This document shows positions 51,925-61,351 of a DNA stretch of 64,000 nucleotides, piece by piece (the stretch's first letter is position 1; every line of letters begins with the position of its first letter). Position numbers and translations under genes: made by a program. The notes under the pieces were generated by a model, which was not told where the DNA came from, did not search any database, and worked only from the letters and a program-made list of their open reading frames with translations. The stretch is from an uncultured Candidatus Melainabacteria bacterium (lineage in GTDB: Bacteria; Cyanobacteriota; Vampirovibrionia; Gastranaerophilales; Gastranaerophilaceae). The stretch covers positions 1 through 64,000 of the forward strand of contig CAKVIM010000010.1 in assembly GCA_934754775.1 (NCBI GenBank), written 5' to 3'.

Positions 51925-52497
51925 TTATTCCTGAACTTCGGTTACAGAAGGTTGTACAGTTTGTTGAACTGCAGTGCCGAAATCTTCATTATCATCCTTC
52001 ACGCCTTTATCAATATTAAGAGTTTTGACCAAAGCTCGCACGTCGCCTTTCAATTTGAAATACTCAGCAAATTTCGGAGTAGTTTTGATATTAAAAGAAC
52101 GTCCGTTTTTGTCTTTATGGCGTGAAATCAGTCCCTTTTCCAAAAGCTCTTGTACATGTTCATAAGCGTTTGAGCCTCTCAAATCTTTAAGCAAAGATTG
52201 ACGGATAGGCTCTTTTAATGCAATAACAGTTAAAGTTTTTAACACAGGCGGTTTAAGTTCAACAGGACAAAGTTTCTCGACAATATCAAGGTGTTCTTGT
52301 TTAACCTGCAAAATATAACCATTCTCGTCGTCGATTTCTAAAGCCCCGTCACGAGAAGCGTAATCCATAATCAGTTCCAACAAAGCTTCTTCAACAGCTT
52401 CCGGCTCTTCTTCCAAGATTTCTGCAATATCTTTTATTTGAAGCACTTTTGCTGTTACAAACAAAACAGCCTCAATTCTTGATTTCAACTGTTCCAT
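51925..52497 (-). CDS. scpB: Segregation and condensation protein B
   Basis: The 190-residue protein has two winged-helix domains; RIEAVLFVTAKVLQIKDIAEIL near the start and GSNAYEHVQELLEKGLI (about 109-125) are typical of ScpB. It binds ScpA in the SMC complex that organises the chromosome. It overlaps scpA by 1 bp. A short charged tail follows residue 165. Confidence 0.92.
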   Translation of the reverse strand: MEQLKSRIEAVLFVTAKVLQIKDIAEILEEEPEAVEEALLELIMDYASRDGALEIDDENGYILQVKQEHLDIVEKLCPVELKPPVLKTLTVIALKEPIRQSLLKDLRGSNAYEHVQELLEKGLISRHKDKNGRSFNIKTTPKFAEYFKLKGDVRALVKTLNIDKGVKDDNEDFGTAVQQTVQPSVTEVQE

Positions 52498-53390
52498 TAT
52501 GCACTCACCTCGCTATTATCAACCAAAACATTTTTAACATTATCAATACTGTTATCCAAATCTTCTGCAACCTCGTTTTGCTCAACATGAGGGCGTTTCA
52601 CAACGTACAAATCAGAATAAAATTCATCTTGCTCCAAATCATAATCACTCTCAACCGTCAAAAACAGAAGAGAAATGTATGCACTAATCTTATCCATTCC
52701 AAGAAGTGTAAGCTCATTCAACTCAATTTTATCTTGTCTGCTCAAAATCTCTGATAAATTAGCTTTTAGCCTCTGAACTCCATTTTCGATATATTCATCG
52801 TGAGCTAGATTAATAATATCATCAGGCGAAAGTTTTGCGTAATTCTGCACACGGCGTTTCGCACGTTCATGAGCATTCTTTAATGATTGCTTTTTATCAA
52901 GCATTTCATAGAATTCCAATTGTCTAATCAAATCACGCAAAGTAACAACACGATTGTGGTTCAAACGCACACTTGTTCTTCTCTGCAAAACTTCATCAAT
53001 AGAAATTACATTATTAGTCGGAATATACTCTTCATCCTGATAATCCAATGGTGCGTCATCATATTCCAAATCAATCTCAGGTTGAGGTTCAAAATCCAAA
53101 ACATCCAACCCCTCAAGCACATTCGACTTAAGCTTAAGCAAAATCGCAGCAAATAAAAGAGTTCTACCAGTCAAACGTAAATTTTGAGCCTTTGACTGGA
53201 ACAAATGCATCAAATATTTATCCGTAACTTCAACAATATCTACATTCCAAGGGTCGATTTTCCCGTGTTTTGCCATATCAACAAGGATTTCAATCCCGTC
53301 GACTTCTGCTTCCTGAACATATTCTTCTTGTTTAGCGGTCAATGCTTGATGATGTAAATTATTCAAACTATCAATATTATTTACTGCCAT
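52497..53390 (-). CDS. scpA: Segregation and condensation protein A
   Basis: Kleisin subunit of 297 residues: VDGIEILVDMAKHGKIDPWNVDIVEVTDKYL (about 30-60) is the N-terminal helical domain that binds the SMC neck, and LTLLGMDKISAYISLLFLTVESDYDLEQ (about 225-255) is the C-terminal winged helix that binds the SMC head. A 180-bp gap with a 7-bp hairpin (AGCCGAA/TTCGGCT near 53440) separates it from smc. Confidence 0.92.
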   Translation of the reverse strand: MAVNNIDSLNNLHHQALTAKQEEYVQEAEVDGIEILVDMAKHGKIDPWNVDIVEVTDKYLMHLFQSKAQNLRLTGRTLLFAAILLKLKSNVLEGLDVLDFEPQPEIDLEYDDAPLDYQDEEYIPTNNVISIDEVLQRRTSVRLNHNRVVTLRDLIRQLEFYEMLDKKQSLKNAHERAKRRVQNYAKLSPDDIINLAHDEYIENGVQRLKANLSEILSRQDKIELNELTLLGMDKISAYISLLFLTVESDYDLEQDEFYSDLYVVKRPHVEQNEVAEDLDNSIDNVKNVLVDNSEVSA

Positions 53391-53571
53391 ATTTATATTT
53401 TAATTTATACCTTAAATCTTTTTATCCTCTGTATTCATGAAGCCGAATTTTTCGGCTCCTGCTTAAAAGGTAGTTACGATTCTCCATCCAAATCCCTTTT
53501 GTTATTTTAACATAGTATTAAGCATGACTGCAAATCGTTACAAAAGTTATAATCCGCACCCACCAGCCGGA

Positions 53572-56500
53572 TTAATCTCTGAGTTTAACGCCAGTAACCT
53601 TTGAAATACCTTTTTCTTTTTGAGTTACACCAATAGTTCTGTTTGCAGACTCAATCATAGGTTTTCTGTGGCTAACTACGATAAATTGTGTTGTTTCAGC
53701 TTGTGATTGTACGATATGTGCCAATTTTTCCACATTAATACCGTCAAGGCTGGCATCAACTTCGTCAAACGCATAGAATGGTGCCGGCATGTATTTTTGG
53801 ATAGCGAATACAAATGATAAAGCAGTCAAAGCTTTTTCACCACCGGACATACCCGCAAGACGTTGTTTCTTCTTATCTCTAGGTTGTGCCTCAATATCAA
53901 GTCCACCCTCGAACGGTTTTTCTTCATTTTCAAGAATAAGAGTACCTTCACCATCTGAAAGTCTGTGGAAAATATCCTTGAAGTTTTCGTTAAGCACGTT
54001 ATAAGTTTTCAAGAAGGTTTCTTTCTTCAAATCCTCATATCCACGCATACGTTCCAAAATCTGTTCTCTTTCAGAACTCAAAGTATCTATCTGGCTCTGC
54101 AATTCTTGTTGACGAGCCAAAACTTTTTCGTAATCTTCAAGAGCCTTCATATTAACCGCACCTAAATCATCCATACGTTTTTGCAAACGTTGAATACGTG
54201 TTGTTATTTCCTCAATTGACATTTCTACAGGCGTAAGCTCATTCGTATTAACTCCCGCATCTGCCAAAATCTTACGTGTCTCTTCGAGTTGTGGTTCCAA
54301 TTCACGTCTGCGTGCTTTAAATGATTCAATCTGTTCAGCGATTTTTTCGATATCAGAAGCCTTCAAATTACGCTGAGTTTCAATATCAACCAAATCTTTA
54401 TTAATATCATCCCTCTGTTTAAGAAGCTCACCTAACTTATCCGTAATCTCTTTTATCTGAACTTCTAAAACTTCTAACTGCTCTTGAAGCCCTTTTATTT
54501 CCTCATTGAATTTAGCCTTATCAAGTTCTAAATCCTTATTAGTATTTAAAGAGCGTGCAATTGTTTCATTGTGAGTCTTAATCGTAGTCGTAAAGAAATC
54601 TATCTGTTGATGTAAACCTTCAATATCATTCTGAGCGTTAGCCATATTCTTTTCGTAACGTTTAATTTCGGCTTCTACTCCCGCAGTTTTTTCTTTCAAA
54701 TCCTTCAAATCAGAATCATTCATAAGCTTTTCAACTTCTGAAATAGAAGTTTGAACATCGGTCATTTTTTCAGAAATCAAGATGTGCTCTTCTTCCATCT
54801 TATCAAGATTTTTTTCTAAAGACACAATTTCAGGTTCTGTCGCCTTAATCAATTCCTGTTTTTCATCAATATTTTTTTGAGTATTTGCAAAATTTGCTTC
54901 CAAGCTTGTTAATTCTAATTTAGCCTTATTAAATTCTGTAGTAGAAGCTGAATACTTACCACGAACATCTTCCATCTTAGCTTCCAAGTTTGAGCGTTTT
55001 GAAATCAAAGCCGCATACTTAGTTTCCATTTCACGAAGTCTTGCTTTAAATGTGTCTAATTCACTATCAGAATTTTGAGAAAATTTAAGTCCCGTTTTTC
55101 TAATCGCACCACCGGTAATTGAACCCGATTTTTCGAATAAATCGCCGGAAAGAGTTACCATTCTATATTTTCCGATTAATTTATTAGCAACACTTCTGTC
55201 TTCAACAACAAGAGTTTCACCAACTGCATAATAAAACGCATTCAAATACTCGTCATCAAAGTCAATTAAATTAATCGCAAAATCAATTACACCCTTTTCC
55301 TTCGGAAGATTCAAACTCCTCGGGCATTTCACAATCTTATTGAGCGGAACAAAAGTTGCTCTGCCGGCATTTGCAGACTTTAGAAGTTCAATACAAGTTG
55401 CGGCAACATGTTCATCATCAACAACAATATGTGACATTCTACCGCCAACCGCAATTTCCATAGCTGTAGAATACTCTTCATCTACCTGCCCCAATTTAAC
55501 AAGAGGGGCATGTACACCTTGAATATTAGCGTTTACAACGGTATCAACGGCACGCCCAAGGTTAGCTTCTTCACTTGCTTGTTTAGACGCTTCAAGCATG
55601 TATATCTTCTTGCGTGCTGCTTGAACATCATAATCCACATCTTCAATTTCGTTTTTAGTTTTATCCAAATCATTTAATGTATTCTTAAGGATAATTTTGA
55701 AATCGTCAAGTTCTTTACCCAACTGCTCAATCAAAAGCTCTTTAGAAGCCTTTGTTTCAGAAAAGTTTGCCTTGAAGTTTTCAAGCTCTTTTAATTTTGT
55801 CTTAGCTTCCTCAACCAATTTCTTTTTAGATGATAAATCCGCTTCCATTGGGGCTTGTTTTTGAATAAGCTTAGTTTCTTTATCTTGTAATTCCTCAAGC
55901 TCTTTTCTTAAAGTATTTCTTTTCTCAATATGTTTCTCTGCCGTTTCATTCAAGCCGGACATATCTTCCAAAATTTTATGTAAGATAGCCTTCTGTTCTT
56001 CTATATTTTTCTCAATTCCTTTAATTTCATCCTGTTTTAAAGAAATTTTTAATTCAGAATCTTTAATTTTGCCTTGTTGAACTTCAATCCCATTTTTAGT
56101 ATTTTCAATAGTTTTTAAATTATCTTGAATTTGTTTATCCGCAAAAACGATTGAAGAATTTTTTCTGGAAATAGAACCCTTGATTTCTTCAGCCTTTTGT
56201 TTAAGCTCAAGCTGATGCCCTTCACCCTTTTCCGTAATCGTTTTTGAAATCTCATCGTACTTTTCTTTTATAAGTTTTAAACGTTCTTCGAGATCTTTTG
56301 ATTTAATCTCCTCTTCCTTCTTACGCTTGGTAAACTCAAGAATATTTTCGTGTGCTTTTTCAAGATTTCGTCTTAAATCGAAGAATTTAACAGTATTAAT
56401 CTGGCTTTCAAGCCCAGTCTTTTCTTCCTTTAGTTTTTGATATTTAAGAGCAACTTCTTTTTCTTCATTAAGTTGTTCAAGACGAGTATTAACTTCATTC

Positions 56501-57063
56501 AAAATCAATGTAGAATTAACAACACGCTTCTCAACGGTTTCCAACTCGTTCGTTGCCTGTTCTATTCTTCTATCAAAATCAGCAACACCTGCTATTTCGT
56601 CAATAATTTTACGGCGTTCATTTGGAGTACAATTTGTAATACTCATAACATCGCCTTGCATCATTACGTTATAACTGTTTGGCGTAATGTTGTATTTTTC
56701 CAACCTTGCGTGAATATCAGACAAAGTCGCAATCTTGTCATCAAGATAATAAATACTCACAAACCCTTGAGAAGATTTTCTAATCCTTCTGGCTACAGAA
56801 AAATCACCATCCTCAGTTTCACCAAAAGTAACTTTTACAAAAGCTTCATTCCTTTTATTATAAGTAGAAATCAGATGAAAAAGCTTTTCAGCACGCAAAG
56901 TTCTACTCGTAGAAAGCCCAAGAGCAAAAAGAATACTGTCAATAATATTACTCTTACCAGAACCATTCGGCCCTGATATTGTAGTAAACCCCTTCAGCAT
57001 AGGAATTTCAACTTTATTTGCAAAAGACTTAAAGTTATCAATCTCCAGCTGCTTTATAAACAT
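53572..57063 (-). CDS. smc: Chromosome segregation SMC ATPase
   Basis: The 1163-residue protein has the full SMC layout: Walker A GPNGSGKSN at 31-39, long coiled coils (about 170-500 and 650-990), a hinge (about 510-630; GVHAPLVKLGQVDEEY), the signature LAGMSGGEKALTALSF and Walker B PFYAFDEVDASLDG near the C-terminus. With ScpA and ScpB it forms the bacterial condensin. The three genes lie together in the order smc-scpA-scpB. Confidence 0.97.
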   Translation of the reverse strand: MFIKQLEIDNFKSFANKVEIPMLKGFTTISGPNGSGKSNIIDSILFALGLSTSRTLRAEKLFHLISTYNKRNEAFVKVTFGETEDGDFSVARRIRKSSQGFVSIYYLDDKIATLSDIHARLEKYNITPNSYNVMMQGDVMSITNCTPNERRKIIDEIAGVADFDRRIEQATNELETVEKRVVNSTLILNEVNTRLEQLNEEKEVALKYQKLKEEKTGLESQINTVKFFDLRRNLEKAHENILEFTKRKKEEEIKSKDLEERLKLIKEKYDEISKTITEKGEGHQLELKQKAEEIKGSISRKNSSIVFADKQIQDNLKTIENTKNGIEVQQGKIKDSELKISLKQDEIKGIEKNIEEQKAILHKILEDMSGLNETAEKHIEKRNTLRKELEELQDKETKLIQKQAPMEADLSSKKKLVEEAKTKLKELENFKANFSETKASKELLIEQLGKELDDFKIILKNTLNDLDKTKNEIEDVDYDVQAARKKIYMLEASKQASEEANLGRAVDTVVNANIQGVHAPLVKLGQVDEEYSTAMEIAVGGRMSHIVVDDEHVAATCIELLKSANAGRATFVPLNKIVKCPRSLNLPKEKGVIDFAINLIDFDDEYLNAFYYAVGETLVVEDRSVANKLIGKYRMVTLSGDLFEKSGSITGGAIRKTGLKFSQNSDSELDTFKARLREMETKYAALISKRSNLEAKMEDVRGKYSASTTEFNKAKLELTSLEANFANTQKNIDEKQELIKATEPEIVSLEKNLDKMEEEHILISEKMTDVQTSISEVEKLMNDSDLKDLKEKTAGVEAEIKRYEKNMANAQNDIEGLHQQIDFFTTTIKTHNETIARSLNTNKDLELDKAKFNEEIKGLQEQLEVLEVQIKEITDKLGELLKQRDDINKDLVDIETQRNLKASDIEKIAEQIESFKARRRELEPQLEETRKILADAGVNTNELTPVEMSIEEITTRIQRLQKRMDDLGAVNMKALEDYEKVLARQQELQSQIDTLSSEREQILERMRGYEDLKKETFLKTYNVLNENFKDIFHRLSDGEGTLILENEEKPFEGGLDIEAQPRDKKKQRLAGMSGGEKALTALSFVFAIQKYMPAPFYAFDEVDASLDGINVEKLAHIVQSQAETTQFIVVSHRKPMIESANRTIGVTQKEKGISKVTGVKLRD

Positions 57064-57127
57064 AAAATCCCCTTCTCAAGACTCCCCTCACCCTTAAAAT
57101 TACACTAAAAGTCGGACTGTGTCAACT

Positions 57128-57155
57128 AAAAAAGGACTCTTTCGAGTCCTTTTTT
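57128..57155. terminator. Bidirectional intrinsic terminator
   Basis: AAAAAAGGACTC (57128-57139) and GAGTCCTTTTTT (57144-57155) form a perfect 12-bp stem with a TTTC loop, 7 bp past the TpsB-type gene's stop on the minus strand. Confidence 0.92.
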
Positions 57156-57162
57156 ATTGTTA

Positions 57163-58935
57163 TTATAATTTTTCCGGATTTCTCAGCGGAATCAATCTGT
57201 CTAAGTCTGAGTTCAAGCTGAAGTAGAATCTTGCGGTGCTTTCACTATACGAACGAGTAAGTGGGAAGCCGATACCGATTTGTGCTGTCAGCCAATCAGT
57301 GAAGTTGATGTATGTACCGACACCTACTGAATGCAAGAAGTTTTGCGGATAATTGTAGATGTGACCGTTTTCTCTCAACCAGCCCCAATCATAGAATACA
57401 GCCAGTTTCAAACGTTCATCAACTTTCGGAAGTATTCTGTCTAAGAATGGAACAGGGAATCTATATTCAACAGTACCTGTAACACCATAGTCACCGATTA
57501 ATTCAGCCGGTTGGTAACCTCTTAATGAGTAAGGACCACCCATTTGCATTTGTTCTGCTGCGAACAATTTGTTTGGTGAGTACTGACCGTTAACTCTTAC
57601 GATACCCATGCTACGTCCGAACAATCTTTGAACACGAGTAGCGCCTGCTGTCAACTTGAAGAATGTTGTATCTTGTTGAGCACCGTGACCGTCACCGCCC
57701 ATACCGAAGTCAACACCTAAGTTGCCTAACCAACGACCGTAATTGTCATCAGTCATACCGTACAATCCTGAACGCCATACGTTCAAGTTGTAATTTGACA
57801 ATCTAGCAGGATTATTTGTATTGTTAAATGCAGATGTATTAGCATTTACGTAATCGTAACCTGTATATAAAACTAAATCAGTCTTAGCTGTTTGAATCAA
57901 TGGTTGAGTTAATTTAAAGAAGTAACTTTGTGCATTACCTTTAACATCTATTCCTTTGTAAGGGCCGCCCAATCTTACGTGTGAATCAGAAAAGTCAAAT
58001 GACAATCTTGTGCCATATGAAGATACCGGAAGTGAATATCCAGCCATCCAACCGGTAGCACCTGATGATAAGATTGTACCACCGTAGATTTTATCGCCCA
58101 AACCTGTCAAGTTATCCATACCTACAAGGAATGAAACTCTTTGAGCACCTGTATAAGAACGACCGTAATCGTCATATGAGAAGTTCAAGTTAACAGGGAA
58201 TCTGTCTCTAACATTCAATGTAATTGCAGTGTCTTCATCGCCTGTTTGTTGTCTTTCAACTTCAGTTTGAACTTGAACATAATCTTCTTTATTGATTTCC
58301 TTCATTGCTCTTTGAAGGTTTTTAGCGTTAAATACATCTCCTTCACGAAGACCGGCTTTACCCATAATGATATGTCTTAAGTACCATTCACGAGTCCATT
58401 TTTCGCCTTCGATATTGAGTTCGCCAACTTTACTTTCAATAATCTTGATAGTTGCAACACCATCCACAATTCTTTGAGGTGGAACAGTTGCATATGAAGT
58501 CAAATAACCTTTTGCACGATAATAGTTTGTAACTTTTTGACAAACTTCCAACAATTCATCAAAGTAAACATCTTCACCCAAAACTTCCAAACCCAGTTTT
58601 TCCAACTCATCGGAAGATATTTTGGTATTGCCTTCAAAATTTATCTTTTGCAACAAGAAGTGAGGATTGTATATCATACCCTCTCTTGCTTGGTTTTCTT
58701 CAATTGAAGCATCATAAATCTGTTCATCTTTTGTTACGTCATCAAAAGACTGAATATAGCTCTTATCTATTTTGAAATGGTTAGAGTTCAGTTCTTCTAA
58801 GGTATTATACATACCGCCGGAACCTTGTCTTTCCAATTCAGCTTGAAATCTTGGAGATAAGGCAGGATCTGCGAACGCTTGATTTACTGCAAGCAAGCAT
58901 AATGCAGTGAGCAAATAGCTTATTTGTTTCTTCAT
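57163..58935 (-). CDS. TpsB/ShlB-type outer-membrane transporter (two-partner secretion)
   Basis: The start at 58935 is chosen because the product then begins with a signal peptide (MKKQISYLL...QAFA); 590 residues. Two POTRA domains occupy about 85-235 (INFEGNTKISSDELEKLG; VGELNIEGEKWT), and the rest is a 16-strand-type barrel with LRGYQPAELIGDYGVTGTVEYRFP, the family's (V/L)RGY motif near 490. ShlB/FhaC proteins export a large TpsA partner; no TpsA with a TPS domain lies nearby. It could also be an Omp85-family insertase of the cyanobacterial type. Confidence 0.85.
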   Translation of the reverse strand: MKKQISYLLTALCLLAVNQAFADPALSPRFQAELERQGSGGMYNTLEELNSNHFKIDKSYIQSFDDVTKDEQIYDASIEENQAREGMIYNPHFLLQKINFEGNTKISSDELEKLGLEVLGEDVYFDELLEVCQKVTNYYRAKGYLTSYATVPPQRIVDGVATIKIIESKVGELNIEGEKWTREWYLRHIIMGKAGLREGDVFNAKNLQRAMKEINKEDYVQVQTEVERQQTGDEDTAITLNVRDRFPVNLNFSYDDYGRSYTGAQRVSFLVGMDNLTGLGDKIYGGTILSSGATGWMAGYSLPVSSYGTRLSFDFSDSHVRLGGPYKGIDVKGNAQSYFFKLTQPLIQTAKTDLVLYTGYDYVNANTSAFNNTNNPARLSNYNLNVWRSGLYGMTDDNYGRWLGNLGVDFGMGGDGHGAQQDTTFFKLTAGATRVQRLFGRSMGIVRVNGQYSPNKLFAAEQMQMGGPYSLRGYQPAELIGDYGVTGTVEYRFPVPFLDRILPKVDERLKLAVFYDWGWLRENGHIYNYPQNFLHSVGVGTYINFTDWLTAQIGIGFPLTRSYSESTARFYFSLNSDLDRLIPLRNPEKL

Positions 58936-59160
58936 AATTTCCGTATTCCTAATTTTCATTATTGGGTTATAACTTTGTACTTCTTCTAACATTATATTTA
59001 AACTAAAAACTCAAAACAAATTAAATTGCTAGAATGTTACAAAATATTAACTTTATAATTTTAACTCATTTATTAAAATTTGTAAAGATGTTTTCCGTGG
59101 ATTGTTACTTTCTGAAAAATTAGTGGAATATAAAAATTAGCACGGATAAGGAGTTTAATT

Positions 59161-59463
59161 TTGGTAGCCGCAATAGGAGCAATAAGTTCATACAGTGACC
59201 CTGAATATCTTCGGATATTACAAGAATTAATGCAGCTTGGAATAACACCGAGCTACAACAAGTCTACTGACAAATCAAAGCTTCAGCAGGCAAAACTTGA
59301 GCTAACACATAAAATTCAGCAGAAGCAGGCCGAAGAACAAAAACAAAACCTGCAAGTACAACCGCTTGAAGCCCCGCAAAACGCTGAACGAGCAAAAATG
59401 GAAGAGTCAAAACTCGGAGCTATGACGGTTGCAGAACTGAACAAGATTTATTTTGGGCTATAA
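59161..59463 (+). CDS. Hypothetical Gln/Lys-rich helical protein (TTG start)
   Basis: AAGGAG lies 8 bases before a TTG codon that opens 100 codons; no ATG fits a ribosome-binding site. The product is rich in Gln, Lys and Leu, with a probable coiled coil (about 40-75), and has no signal peptide. No family recognised. Its 3' end overlaps the convergent glycosyltransferase gene by 44 bp, so one of the two ends may be misjudged. Confidence 0.55.
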   Translation: MVAAIGAISSYSDPEYLRILQELMQLGITPSYNKSTDKSKLQQAKLELTHKIQQKQAEEQKQNLQVQPLEAPQNAERAKMEESKLGAMTVAELNKIYFGL

Positions 59464-60352
59464 TATCGTTCACGATTTTTTCAACTAGCCTCAAATCATT
59501 ATCCTTCGTATGTGCAAAAACCTCTTGCACCAAATAATTCGTGGGAAGCAGCTCTTCTCCGTTGCGATATTTCATAAAAATTGTTATTTTTTCACCAATT
59601 TTAATTACACAAACTTGCCCCCTATACGTAATCGAATACCCATCCTGTCGTGAAGGCGATTTAATAGAATTTGTAGCCACATTGAAAATTTTCTTTGAAT
59701 TTTTAATATCACCACCTACTGTTGATGAATATTCCGGAGAAGCACTGGATGAAGAGTGAATATGATTCACATAAAGTCCCCCAACGGAGTAATTTTGTTT
59801 GCCGTTTTCTTGGTTCTTTTTCAACAAGTAATTATCTCCATAAATAATTTTCAGCTCTTTCGGAATCTTATAATAATTTTCTTTTTTCCCAAATATTGCA
59901 ATACCCCAATCACTTGTCGACAATATCTTATTTTGAGGGATGAAAGACAATTTTCTTTCAGACTTTGGAACTTCTAGTTCTTCATACTCATTGCGTTTAA
60001 ATTGATTAATATAAGCCGTTGACATACCAACAAGTCCTGTATCAGGGGCATTAAAGATTTCAGAGGAAATAATTTTTTTACAGAAATTTTTACACACAAG
60101 TATATCATCGTTCAAAAGAGCAAAATTTTCTGTTTTAATCTCGTCAACGCCAAGATTCCAAGACTGATTTACAAAAAGATTTTTTTGAGGAGTAATAACT
60201 CGAACTTTCTTGCGTCTAAAATGCAGCGATTCTTCCGGCTTATTATTGATAACAAGAATTTCCGCCACAGAACTATCCTCTGACAAAATTTTTATCAAAG
60301 AATTTAAAACTTTCAGCTTTTTCTGAACCGTAGGAATAATAACAGATAACAT
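59420..60352 (-). CDS. Glycosyltransferase family 2-like protein, paralogue of 6066-6857
   Basis: About 310 residues from MLSVIIPT. It shares with the 6066 gene SVIIPT, VLN-LI, EILVI, VRVI-PQ-N-FVN-SWN-GV, the NDDI metal-site segment, IP-ELKI-x-GD and GKQN, in the same order, so they are duplicates. It has an extra C-terminal 80 residues (about 225-310) that could bind acceptor. Neither this ATG nor one 24 bp upstream has a ribosome-binding site. It stands alone, flanked by a terminator at 60395-60431. Confidence 0.72.
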   Translation of the reverse strand: MLSVIIPTVQKKLKVLNSLIKILSEDSSVAEILVINNKPEESLHFRRKKVRVITPQKNLFVNQSWNLGVDEIKTENFALLNDDILVCKNFCKKIISSEIFNAPDTGLVGMSTAYINQFKRNEYEELEVPKSERKLSFIPQNKILSTSDWGIAIFGKKENYYKIPKELKIIYGDNYLLKKNQENGKQNYSVGGLYVNHIHSSSSASPEYSSTVGGDIKNSKKIFNVATNSIKSPSRQDGYSITYRGQVCVIKIGEKITIFMKYRNGEELLPTNYLVQEVFAHTKDNDLRLVEKIVNDIIAQNKSCSVLQPS

Positions 60353-60394
60353 AAAATTAATATAACAAAATTTCATCTGGGATACAAGTGTATA

Positions 60395-60431
60395 GAAAAA
60401 GGTCGACGCTTAAAAAGCGTCGACCTTTTTC
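60395..60431. terminator. Bidirectional terminator ending the hydrogenase-like operon
   Basis: GAAAAAGGTCGACGCTT (60395-60411) and its perfect complement (60415-60431) form a 17-bp stem with an AAA loop. It ends the minus-strand operon of 60445-64000 and separates it from the glycosyltransferase. Confidence 0.92.
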
Positions 60432-60444
60432 AAACATCATAATC

Positions 60445-61182
60445 CTATTTTTTATATGAGATAAAATCCAAGATTCCATTAATAAATGTAAGCGGATGAA
60501 TAGGGCATCCCGGAATATACAAATCAATCGGATATTTTTCCAAAAATTCTCTGTTCAGTTTAGAAGAGTTTTGGAATACACCACCTGAAATTGCACAAGC
60601 ACCGGCCAAAATAACGATTTTAGGGTCTGGAGTTGATTTGTAGCAATCTTCTAATGCATAAGCCATATTTTCTGAAATTGGGCCGGTTACAACCAAACCA
60701 TCTGCGTGACGAGGTGATGCGACAAAATCAATACCAAATCTACCCATATCAAAGTTACAGTTTGAGCAAGCATTCAATTCCATCTCGCAGCCATTACAAC
60801 CTGCAGCTGATACTTGTCTTAGCTTCAAAGATTTACCAAAAACTTTTTTGATTTCTTTTCTTACTTCGACAGCAGTTTTTTCAAACTCCTCAGGTGTCAT
60901 ATTTTCAGTGATTATTAATTTATTTCTGTCTGTAGAAGCCAATTTGTAATAATTACTGAACTTCACAGCTTCACATTCGCATTGTCCGCAAAGTGTGCAT
61001 TTACCCATATCAATTGACAACGGGTTAGCCTTAAGAGCCCCGGTAGGACAAATTGATTCATCTACACCTGAACCACTCTTTAAGATAGGGAACCCTCTGA
61101 ATTGGCTACGCATTGGTGCGTTTGGAATATCAGGGATATATTGTTTTCCTTGAAAATATTTTAATTTTAGTGTGTCTAGCAT
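60445..61182 (-). CDS. Ferredoxin-fused small subunit of a group 4 hydrogenase-like complex (HycG/NuoB type)
   Basis: The 245-residue protein joins an N-terminal ferredoxin-like part to a NuoB/HycG-type subunit. Cys45 (in CPTG) with Cys62, 65 and 68 (CTLCGQC) could hold one [4Fe-4S] cluster; the first half of a two-cluster ferredoxin is missing. Cys129, Cys132, Cys196 and Cys226 (GCNGCE, AGACAI, PGCPIHP) are the four ligands of the proximal cluster. It would pass electrons to the large subunit at the inner membrane. AAAGGAAC precedes the ATG. Last gene of the operon. Confidence 0.87.
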   Translation of the reverse strand: MLDTLKLKYFQGKQYIPDIPNAPMRSQFRGFPILKSGSGVDESICPTGALKANPLSIDMGKCTLCGQCECEAVKFSNYYKLASTDRNKLIITENMTPEEFEKTAVEVRKEIKKVFGKSLKLRQVSAAGCNGCEMELNACSNCNFDMGRFGIDFVASPRHADGLVVTGPISENMAYALEDCYKSTPDPKIVILAGACAISGGVFQNSSKLNREFLEKYPIDLYIPGCPIHPLTFINGILDFISYKK

Positions 61183-61351
61183 TTTTTGTTCCTTTTTATA
61201 TTTTTAAGGGAATAGGGGAATAAGGTAATGAGGGAATAAGTTGTTTTAATATTCTTAAATAAATACTTGTTTCACTGAAGTAATTTTGAGCATTAGCGAA
61301 TATAATCTCTTATTCCCTTATTACCCTATTACCTCATTCCCTTTTTATTTC
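61183..61351. repeat. Octamer-repeat inverted pair between hydrogenase-like genes
   Basis: 61206-61240 and the inverse at 61309-61343 (35 bases each) are built of units such as AAGGGAAT, AGGGGAAT, AAGGTAAT and GAGGGAAT. The two arms match at about 30 of 35 positions and could fold as a long hairpin. No gene is present in this gap. Confidence 0.75.

Noticed and set aside
53440..53456. AGCCGAA/TTCGGCT hairpin as terminator between smc and scpA
   Set aside because: The stem is only 7 bp and lacks a T run on the transcribed strand; smc and scpA are likely to remain cotranscribed at least partly.
61206..61343. Octamer repeats considered as a CRISPR array
   Set aside because: Units are 8 bases, contiguous, without spacers, and no cas genes are present.
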